Source of the DNA: Pieris napi
Lineage: Eukaryota > Arthropoda > Insecta > Lepidoptera > Pieridae
Direction of reading: 5' to 3'
NCBI RefSeq assembly: GCF_905475465.1
Contig: NC_062244.1
Location: forward strand, 10,428,501-10,492,500
Length of the DNA: 64,000 bases
Below the pieces are notes generated by a model. The model worked only from the letters and a program-made list of their open reading frames with translations. It did no database searches and had not been told where the DNA came from. Below, in pieces: positions 59,101-64,000 of this stretch. Position numbers and translations under genes: made by a program. The stretch's first letter is position 1; every line of letters begins with the position of its first letter.

Positions 59101-59969
59101 GGTTAGTTTAATGTATTATTAATTAATTTTTATGATATTATTCACGAATAGAATGCGAAAAAGTCATCAGCCTTCTGTACCTGAAACACGCAGCCGTTTT
59201 GCGACTTGGAGAATAAGAGAATCCTGCACAGTATGAGAAAGTATTTATTCCGCTTATAGATAGAAATATCCATTTTTGGAAAGCTGGTTATCGAATGTAT
59301 GACTTCAAACATGAGAGCCACTGCTTTTTCTTCATTTAACCTTTCCCTTACAATTAGGTTTAAAGACATTTATTTATTCAGACAATAGTCACTTACATGA
59401 GAACTTATATACTAAAGATACAATTTATCACGTCGTGGGTCATTGAAGAGCTTCAAGGATGAATTAACGAAGTAGAACTTTCATTTACGTAGAGAACTGG
59501 GATCACTCAAGAGATGGTCTTTTAGTCTTAATTTAAATATTGCCAGGCTGTCTGCACTTTTTATATTTTGTGGAAGTCTATTATACCGCAGCACTACCCC
59601 AACGCTCAATGTTTTTTTACCGTTATTGGTTCTAAACTTCGGTACAATAAGATTGTGAGGGCGTCGTGAGGTGCGCTTCTGAATTTGATTCTTTTGAATT
59701 GAATTTTGATTCTTCTGAAAAGAATTTCCCTCTCTAATATAAACTTTGCAAAAGCGATATGGATTGTTTGATAAAAATATTAATTGTTATTTAAATTTCA
59801 GACCTGCCTTCCAGCTGGTAGATATTGCGATGTTATATCTGGTGTAAAAAGCAATAACGGTTGTACTGGAAAAACTATAACTGTGGGCAATAATGGCCGA
59901 GCCCGGATCTCATTACGAGCTAATGACTATGACATGGTGCTCGCCATACATAGAGGAACCGAGGTATGA
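47143..59969 (+). CDS. Amy: Alpha-amylase, secreted
   Basis: Hydrolyses internal alpha-1,4 bonds of starch and glycogen (GH13), normally secreted into the midgut lumen. Eight coding exons, all GT-AG and in phase: 47143-47313, 48807-48958, 49473-49653, 50076-50191, 57093-57329, 57759-58029, 58901-59101, 59802-59969. They give about 498 residues, the usual length. A signal peptide precedes about residue 17 (MLRFILLACAVVTAVA). Catalytic sites: Asp209 in GFRIDAAKHMW, Glu246 in FQEVID, Asp311 in FIDNHDNQRGHG. NRPWWERYQPISY and VDAIINHMTG are family blocks. The frame ends GTE-V-stop by reading through a donor-like gtatga; relatives end in a few more residues, so a tiny last exon may be missing or the gene may simply end here. 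Introns are full of transposons. Confidence 0.96.
47343..47382. repeat. Perfect 19 bp hairpin, 2-base loop (amylase intron 1)
   Basis: The left stem aatctttaaatcacacact pairs exactly with its complement across aa, 30 bases after the exon 1 donor. Confidence 0.9.
48710..48775 (+). mobile_element. LINE 3' tail fragment (amylase intron 1)
   Basis: Short match to the CR1/jockey-type tail: aaggccggtaacgcacttgc, gagccttttggcaatgtg. It ends about 30 bases before the exon 2 acceptor. Confidence 0.5.
49119..49345 (+). mobile_element. SINE, family 1, copy g (amylase intron 2)
   Basis: From ggagcagtgttggcctagtg through gccttagacccaaaaagtcg to cttgcctattagatta; the 3' tail is missing. Confidence 0.8.
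49391..49472 (+). repeat. Tandem 19 bp repeat of a splice-acceptor-like unit
   Basis: The unit aatagaatctttttttatt is repeated at 19 bp spacing, giving five AGs (49395, 49414, 49433, 49452 and 49471), each after a T-run. The last is the true exon 3 acceptor. Any upstream AG would add codons ending in TAA after about four residues. Confidence 0.85.
49785..49997 (+). mobile_element. CR1/jockey-type LINE 3' tail, copy 4 (amylase intron 3)
   Basis: Contains cgtcgttccacaactaagcg, aagagcgtaccaatttttaa, ggcaacgcacttgcgggctc and ends in atcacttaacatcaggtgag plus an A-run. Confidence 0.75.
50325..50500 (+). repeat. Dispersed repeat, family G copy 2 (amylase intron 4)
   Basis: Collinear with 23341-23520: cttcctctcaaagtagcgaa, gactcctt, gatcctacctgtaggc, atccgtctgtaacc, cgacatcccgca. 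Confidence 0.55.
51123..51725 (-). pseudogene. LINE ORF2, C-terminal part (separated by insertion)
   Basis: Continues ORF2 after the foldback insertion: a reverse transcriptase end with SAWKRFWSLKEVL, then CVTYGCETWAL and a tail RWTGHMTR, PRDGKRKRGRPTKRWADD, W-x-EAYV. The reading frame is open from the insertion point to its stop at 51123. The 188-codon stretch that starts at Met 51689 is therefore not a separate gene. Confidence 0.85.
51729..53165. mobile_element. Foldback element inserted in LINE ORF2
   Basis: Two arms of about 655-665 bp (51729-52384 and 52499-53165) are inverted copies with only scattered differences, around a 115 bp loop. Ends are tagaccagtgc / gcactggtcta and a 3 bp gta lies on each side (51726-51728, 53166-53168). 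Removing the element restores one open ORF2 frame. The 66-codon frames present once in each arm on opposite strands are mirror images, not genes. No transposase; superfamily unknown. Confidence 0.85.
53163..55466 (-). CDS. LINE ORF2: endonuclease and reverse transcriptase
   Basis: A 767-residue open frame. The N-terminal AP-endonuclease domain (about 30-290) has IATLNCLSLRTHEKL, DILGLSEIRR, VMGDFNGRIG and a final NTNHRLV block. The reverse transcriptase (about 480-760) has the GKAPGPDHI block, NYRPISL, FVDYSKAFDS, GVRQGDPLSP and FADDLV with the catalytic Asp pair. It ends prematurely at a stop created at the junction with the foldback element; the tail lies at 51123-51725. The frame is open upstream past 55466 to the end of ORF1, so the true start is unclear (the first codon used here is GTG). 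Probably inactive now because of the insertion. Confidence 0.9.
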   Translation of the reverse strand: MGAVDHSLPAQKRDEKIHKNITSSITPSRIENKILYIATLNCLSLRTHEKLTELELALLKINWDILGLSEIRRIGESIEDHKEYIFYYKGETKGSYGVGFMVKKYLQPNIEEFKGISDRIAILNINFPGFKDKWSIIQIYAPTENHEEHTKDKFYNQLTTVLQNTSKNIIVMGDFNGRIGRRRPGEENIIGDFGFGPRSKNGERMLNLALENNLAFMNSFFKKATAKKWTWISPDGRHKNEIDYIGTNNRKPFQDVSVLNQLNFNTNHRLVRGTIKCIEPKKSRNKYNTKTKLMIVKQIPDNEVKNQIEGKYINEVNEILGTLSRNPPKTNKKQIGKETQKLMEERKQLLKLGKNKQNLKLISEVSKKISNNIKKERNKRRIEALNYHITKTGGVKKALKELVETKQWIPNIKNYVGKQQTKRKDILKTATDFYRNLYSLETDNTLQNSVNLEQDEEEVPKFLLSETEHAIKSLKNGKAPGPDHITNEMIKVSSAAPGNLRKLTELFNTILKTEYIPSQWTKNIITLLHKKGDRNIIENYRPISLMSNMYKVFSKMILRRVTKAMDEQQPMEQAGFRSGFSTVDHIHVIKQLIQKCKEYGKALYIAFVDYSKAFDSIKHDSLWRALIQQGIPKKYIRIIRNIYTSSTAYIKLETTGEEFPIARGVRQGDPLSPKLFSAILESLFRNLEWENVGININGRQLNHLRFADDLVIISDNAKTLQTMLQQLTEASKIVGLSMNKSKTKIMTNRETIMIQIGGDTIEYVDHY
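55559..56293 (-). CDS. LINE ORF1: coiled-coil RNA-binding protein
   Basis: 244 residues from an ATG. About residues 20-75 form a coiled coil (KLAELTEENKKLKSEIVVLKDKVKFLEDG). The middle, with NLVFFGI, is the RRM-like core of L1-type ORF1 proteins, followed by a basic region and a low-complexity end. In this class ORF1 coats element RNA and acts as a nucleic acid chaperone. It is upstream of ORF2 in the same direction and slightly overlaps its open frame. Confidence 0.85.
   Translation of the reverse strand: MDKKEMEYLIESIHQKLCEKLEDQTRIITESVTKSVVSSINVKLAELTEENKKLKSEIVVLKDKVKFLEDGKRKNNLVFFGIHENQQEEPNLLTHMLKLINNSTGLSLDPKELSSAYRLGKKSENPRPVLVNFTSLWRKYEVLKNGNKLPSNMYVKEDFSKEVLEKRKLLQTELKAERAKGKTCHIIKDKLVIYENTREKSEKRKRNFSESPKQYQPQSTSKKINLLDYYEAHGSNSTPKQQKN
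57407..57530 (+). mobile_element. Dispersed repeat, family A copy 4 (amylase intron 5)
   Basis: Partial copy: gtccgattctcagacatacc, gagccgtttcggaggagttt, cacgagaattttatatatta. Confidence 0.7.
58085..58420 (+). mobile_element. LINE 3' tail (amylase intron 6)
   Basis: Non-coding 3' end with the same order of phrases as 43981-44262 (gctgtcatgttttgt, atgtccaatgtgta, gatgtatctgtttagtttcc, aataaataaa). Confidence 0.5.
58645..58879 (-). mobile_element. SINE, family 2, copy b (amylase intron 6)
   Basis: Minus-strand, full-length: head gacggctcattgctgtagtg, A-box-like gtagtggttagta, B-box gggttcgatccc, body ending in cattaattg-type sequence and an A-rich tail. Its head lies 22-24 bases before the exon 7 acceptor. 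Confidence 0.85.
59160..59335 (-). mobile_element. Diverged SINE family 1 copy (amylase intron 7)
   Basis: A weak match on the minus strand: the order catcagcc, ttatcgaatgtatgacttca, catgagagccac parallels the family. Old and degraded. Confidence 0.35.
59380..59700 (-). mobile_element. Non-LTR LINE 3' fragment (amylase intron 7)
   Basis: Minus-strand translation gives IVPKFRTNNGKKTLSV, then LRYNRLPQNIK and FKLRLKDHLL before a stop, the reverse transcriptase tail of CR1/jockey type. 5'-truncated. Confidence 0.6.
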
Positions 59970-60009
59970 AAAATTTAGATTTTTATATCTGTTCTGTGAA
60001 ACTAGTAAC

Positions 60010-60476
60010 TGTACTGACAGGCAATATGTTTTGTAAGGAATGGAATCCAGAACTTAAACGTATTAGTTAACGAAAGTAAATGATTGTATGATAAATGTAA
60101 ATGATGTTGTTATTACTAAAGATTTTTTAATACAGTCTATAAGTACTGAATGGCAACGCGTTTTGTAAGTAATGTAATTCAGAACTTAAGTTCTGGTTTA
60201 CATCTGTAAATGATTATAAGATGGAAGTCGATGGTATGATGAAAGTAAATGGTGTTGGTATAAATTATTAAAGATTTTTTAATACAGTCTATAAGTACTG
60301 AAAGGCAATATGTTTCGTAAGTAATGTAATTCAGAACTTAAGTTCTGGTTTATATCTGTAAATGATTATAAGATGGAAGTCGATGGTATGATGAAAGTAA
60401 ATGGTGTTGGTATAAATTACTAAAGATTTTTTAATACAGTCTATAAGTACTGAATGGCAATGTGTTTTGTAAGTTA
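60010..60476 (+). repeat. Tandem repeat of about 152 bp downstream of amylase
   Basis: The phrase tacagtctataagtactgaa occurs at 60131, 60283 and 60435, exactly 152 bp apart, with near-identical intervening sequence (aagatggaagtcgatggtat). A more diverged partial unit precedes from about 60013. The last unit is cut by the retrotransposon LTR. Confidence 0.85.
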
Positions 60477-60672
60477 TGTTTAGTGTTTGAGGTACACTAA
60501 ATGAAAACCATAATAGAATTCACTAGCTTTATTGTCCTCTGACTTACATGGCGGTTATAGGGCGACTGACTGATCCACGTGCAAGTGGAATTACGAAATA
60601 ATGATGCGTAGACAATATTATAAATACAATTACGAAATTTCTATATAAACAATAATTACACCACTACATACA
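60477..60672 (-). mobile_element. 3' LTR of Ty3/gypsy element
   Basis: A 196 bp segment bounded by TG...CA: minus strand begins tgtatgtagtggtg and ends aaacactaaaca. It directly follows a purine tract (aagaaggggg on the minus strand, 60673-60682). Only one LTR is in the window, so the exact ends are inferred. Confidence 0.55.
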
Positions 60673-60693
60673 CCCCCTTCTTAAAAAAAAAAA
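60673..60693 (-). promoter_or_regulatory. Polypurine tract of the Ty3/gypsy element
   Basis: A minus-strand run ending aagaaggggg abuts the LTR, as expected for the plus-strand DNA primer site of LTR retrotransposons. Confidence 0.6.
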
Positions 60694-60902
60694 TGAGTAG
60701 GTAGATACATATAAACACAAAAAAAATTACTACTGAAACTTTTAAATACAAACTATGACAAAGTGTAAATGTTATAAATATATACACAGTTATAAATGAA
60801 TTCCATATTTTTCTTTTAAATCTAAATACAAATTGGTTTTGCAATTAGCTGAACAATCGCTGAAATTGCAATTCTCTACTTACTAAGTATGTTGCTTACA
60901 AA

Positions 60903-63900
60903 TCAAAACATAAACCTAACGGGTTGCTTAATACTTCTACCACTACGCGTTTTTAAAGGTTCATTAACCTGCTTATGCTGATCTAAGTTTCCGCTAACCT
61001 GGTTGCTATTAAACTCATCTAGTATATACGCAGGCTTTACACGGTCTATTGAAACATACGAAATTTTATCAATTATTGCGATCTTAAAATTCTTTTTATT
61101 CCTTTCCAATACCTTGTAGGGTCCGCAATAAGGTGGTACTAAAGGTTTCCGTACTGCGTCTATTCTCAAGAAAACATGTGAACAGGAACTTAAATCAGCA
61201 TGTACAAACATATTTTTACTATTACAATCTCTAGTTTTAGGTTTAATACTATTTAAAATATCTCTCAATCTAATTATGTACGCTTGCGGATTCTCTATTT
61301 TGCTAATAGTATCGCTACAAAATTCACCAGGTAAACGTAAACAATGACCTAGAGTGAATTCCGCTGCGCTTATGTAACCGCTGTCCGCCTGACACGCTGC
61401 TCGCAGTCCTAGCATCACCGTAGGTAATTCTGCGAACCAAGCTGCGTTATTATTTAACCTCGCCATCAATGCCGCTTTTAAAGACCTATGCCATCTTTCT
61501 ATTTTACCATTTGCCTGCGGATGATAAGGGCTAGTACGTGTTTTACGAATGCCTAATATTTTCATTAAATCTACGAATAAATCGCTCTCAAACTGTCGGC
61601 CTTGGTCTGACGTCAGAAAAATTGGGCAACCGTACCTACAGATCCAGTTATCATAAACTGCTTTTGCAACAGTCTCAGCCGTCATATCTGTAACTGGACA
61701 AATCTCAGGCCATCGTGTACGCCGATCTATCATCGTCACGCAATACCGATAGCCATGTTCCGTCACGGGTAGTGGTCCTATTAAATCGATATGCAAATGT
61801 GCAAAACGGTCGCCTTCCTCGAAAGTACCTAACTTAGACACCGTGTGTCGCACTATTTTACTTTTTTGACATTGAATACATGTCTTTGCCCAAATCCCTA
61901 TATCCTTATTCATATTTGGCCAAAACGCTTTTTTACATATAAGTGTTCGCGATCCCTTTACCCCTGGATGCGCTAACCCATGGAAATAATCAAAAATAGA
62001 CTTTCTAAACTCTTTCGGAATGTATGGCCTAATATTTTTAGTAGACGTTTCGCAATAAATCAAATCATTAGAATTATTTAAGTTCATTTGTTTCAATTGT
62101 ATGCTACTAGCGGTACTTGTACTCAATAAATTTGCTAACTCAGCGTCATCGGCCTGCGCATGGGCGATGTCTACGTATTGTATCGGGTTCGGACATGTTA
62201 TCTCTTCTATCCTCGACAATGCGTCCGCAACTGCGTTCTCACTACCTATTACGTGTTGGATGTTATTTGTAAATTCGCTAATAAATAACAGCTGTCGCGC
62301 CCTTCTAGGTAATTCTTTGTTTGAGCCTAACTTACTAAATGCGAATGTTAACGGTTTATGGTCTGTATACACCGTAAAATTCCTACCTTCTATTAAGTCT
62401 CTAAAATAAACGATGCCTGAGTAAATCGCCAAAAGTTCCTTATCATATGTGCAGTACTTCTTTTGGGATTCCGTAAGCCTTTTTGAAAAGTATCCTAGGG
62501 GTCTCCAAGTGTTGTTTTCCTTTTGTTGTAACACCGAGCCGATACTGAAATCGGATGCGTCGGTCATTAAAGCTAATTCTGCGTTTGCAATCGGATGCGC
62601 TAAAGTAGCGGCGTTTTTTAAATTCTCTTTACACAAATCAAATGCCCTACTAGCCTCGTCTGTCCACTGTATCTTACGCTTATCGTTCTTTTTTGCTCCA
62701 TGTAAATACCTATCTAACGTTCCCTGTACTTTCGCGGCGTTCGGTATGTGATTCCTATAAAAGTTTAACATGCCGAGAAACCTACGAAGGTCAACAATAG
62801 TTTCGGGCTTCGGGTACTTTTCGATAGCTTGAACTTTGTCATGTAACGGACTAATACCCTTTTCTGAGACCTCGTATCCTAAAAACTCTATTTTTGTTTG
62901 ACCAAAAACCCATTTTCCTAAGTTAATTGACATACTATATTTACTGAAACGCTCGAACAATAGTCGCAAATGCTTTTGGTGTATTAGCTCGTTATCTGAT
63001 CCAATGATGACGTCATCAAGATACCCGAATACATATGATTCTCCGGTTATATTATTATCATTTAAACTATTCAAATGTTCTATGCCTGCTAATATCGTAC
63101 TATTTATAAACCTTTGGAATGTTTGTGCCGCGTTACGCAGTCCAAACGTCATCCTTGGGAACTCAAAAAGTCCGAATGGTGTAATAATCGCTGTCTTTTC
63201 AATATCTTCCGGCCTAATTTTTATAACATGATACGCTCGACAAATATCAATTTTTGAAAAAACTTTTTTATTATGTAAACCATAGGTAAAGTCCTGAACT
63301 CTAGGTATCGGGTAACGGTCCGGTTTTGTAATGGCATTAAGCATTCTATAGTCCCCGCAAGGTCGAATGTCACCGTTCTTTTTAGGCACTACATGTAGTG
63401 GGCTGGCCCACGGACTACTCGATGGTCTGCATATCCCTAACTCCTGCATCAACTGGAATTCTTTTTTAACTAAATCATACCTGTGAGGTGGCAACTTTCT
63501 TGCACGCGTATACACTGGCGGACCTGTTGTCTCAATATGATGATAGACAGAATGCTCTGGCACTTCCTTAAAAATAGGTGGACGCGTGATTTCCTTGAAT
63601 TGCTCAAGTAATTCCGCGTACGGCTGGCTACTACTAATAGACTTCACCGCTCCTATCGAGTTTACACTCTTTGTTCCACAAACGTACAAATTAGTAACTA
63701 GGTCGACTAATCTATTATTATATAAATCAACGGATAATCTAAAATTTCTTAAAAAATCTGCCCCAATTATTGGTTGCTTAACATCGCACACTATGAACGG
63801 CCATTTTAAATCTCTCCTAAGACCAAAAGTTATTGTTAAATAACAAATGCCATATGTCTTTATCTCGCTATCATTAGCCGCGTATAATTTAAAATCGCAA

Positions 63901-64000
63901 TGAATTAGTGTGCGTTGTTTAACACACCATTTCGGGATTACAGAAATATTAGCTCCTGTGTCTATCAGGAAAGTAAACTTAGATAAACTATCCCTAACTA
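60903..64000 (-). CDS. Ty3/gypsy Pol polyprotein (5' end outside window)
   Basis: Open minus-strand frame of about 1,030 codons that enters from the window edge; the first available start codon (63791) is internal. Order: aspartic protease (FLIDTGANISVIP near 63960, IIGADFL), reverse transcriptase (FPRMTFGLRNAAQTF and the FGYLDDVI active site), RNase H (LMTDASDFSIGSVL, YTDHKPL), integrase zinc finger H-H-C-C (HPGVKGSRTL ... CIQCQKSK), integrase core DDE (HIDLIGPLP, TSDQGRQFES, GKIERWHRSLK) and a C-terminal extension. It copies element RNA and integrates the DNA. No envelope frame is seen after it. A CsRn1/Kabuki-like clade is possible from the protease style. No break was found, so this copy may be young. 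Confidence 0.95.
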   Translation of the reverse strand, partial: VRDSLSKFTFLIDTGANISVIPKWCVKQRTLIHCDFKLYAANDSEIKTYGICYLTITFGLRRDLKWPFIVCDVKQPIIGADFLRNFRLSVDLYNNRLVDLVTNLYVCGTKSVNSIGAVKSISSSQPYAELLEQFKEITRPPIFKEVPEHSVYHHIETTGPPVYTRARKLPPHRYDLVKKEFQLMQELGICRPSSSPWASPLHVVPKKNGDIRPCGDYRMLNAITKPDRYPIPRVQDFTYGLHNKKVFSKIDICRAYHVIKIRPEDIEKTAIITPFGLFEFPRMTFGLRNAAQTFQRFINSTILAGIEHLNSLNDNNITGESYVFGYLDDVIIGSDNELIHQKHLRLLFERFSKYSMSINLGKWVFGQTKIEFLGYEVSEKGISPLHDKVQAIEKYPKPETIVDLRRFLGMLNFYRNHIPNAAKVQGTLDRYLHGAKKNDKRKIQWTDEASRAFDLCKENLKNAATLAHPIANAELALMTDASDFSIGSVLQQKENNTWRPLGYFSKRLTESQKKYCTYDKELLAIYSGIVYFRDLIEGRNFTVYTDHKPLTFAFSKLGSNKELPRRARQLLFISEFTNNIQHVIGSENAVADALSRIEEITCPNPIQYVDIAHAQADDAELANLLSTSTASSIQLKQMNLNNSNDLIYCETSTKNIRPYIPKEFRKSIFDYFHGLAHPGVKGSRTLICKKAFWPNMNKDIGIWAKTCIQCQKSKIVRHTVSKLGTFEEGDRFAHLHIDLIGPLPVTEHGYRYCVTMIDRRTRWPEICPVTDMTAETVAKAVYDNWICRYGCPIFLTSDQGRQFESDLFVDLMKILGIRKTRTSPYHPQANGKIERWHRSLKAALMARLNNNAAWFAELPTVMLGLRAACQADSGYISAAEFTLGHCLRLPGEFCSDTISKIENPQAYIIRLRDILNSIKPKTRDCNSKNMFVHADLSSCSHVFLRIDAVRKPLVPPYCGPYKVLERNKKNFKIAIIDKISYVSIDRVKPAYILDEFNSNQVSGNLDQHKQVNEPLKTRSGRSIKQPVRFMF

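Noticed and set aside
62101..62751. Plus-strand frames opposite the retrotransposon pol
   Set aside because: Shadows of the minus-strand pol frame, which has all expected catalytic motifs.

Overview
This is nuclear DNA of a lepidopteran insect (moth or butterfly). Reasons: AT-rich sequence, many short spliced exons, an alpha-amylase of the lepidopteran type, and many copies of tRNA-derived SINEs, 3' LINE tails and MITEs of kinds common in Lepidoptera. No rRNA gene, functional tRNA gene, CRISPR array or bacterial gene was seen. The species cannot be told from the sequence alone.

Layout. 1-23.2 kb has no recognisable host gene. It holds SINEs, LINE tails and MITEs, plus a 7.7 kb nested transposon cluster (13333-21011): long inverted-repeat arms enclose a THAP/YqaJ-bearing element and the ruin of a spliced gene, and one arm is split by a 3.6 kb hAT-like element that carries two further repeats. 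23.7-27.1 kb (minus) is a complete SF3B4 gene in six exons. 27.9-40.5 kb (plus) is a complete FBXL4 gene in thirteen exons, divergent from SF3B4 across a 785 bp shared promoter region. 40.5-45.4 kb is intergenic with several repeats. 45.4-60.0 kb (plus) is an alpha-amylase gene with eight coding exons; every intron I could define carries transposon-derived sequence or a repeat structure. The largest insertion is a full-length RTE-like LINE in intron 4 with a 17 bp target duplication, which was itself later hit by a 1.4 kb foldback element. 60.5-64.0 kb (minus) is the 3' part of a Ty3/gypsy retrotransposon with an open pol frame and one short LTR, just beyond the amylase 3' end. It runs off the window.

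Function. The three host genes are unrelated: a U2 snRNP SF3b splicing subunit, a mitochondrial F-box/LRR ubiquitin-ligase adaptor and a secreted gut starch-digesting enzyme. SF3B4 and FBXL4 sit head to head and may share control. The strongest theme is layered transposition, which can be ordered by target-site duplications (8 bp hAT, TTA/TAA Harbinger-like, 3 bp foldback, 17 bp LINE). I found no clear sign of a wholly new biological system; the best candidate for follow-up is the 13.3-21.0 kb cluster.
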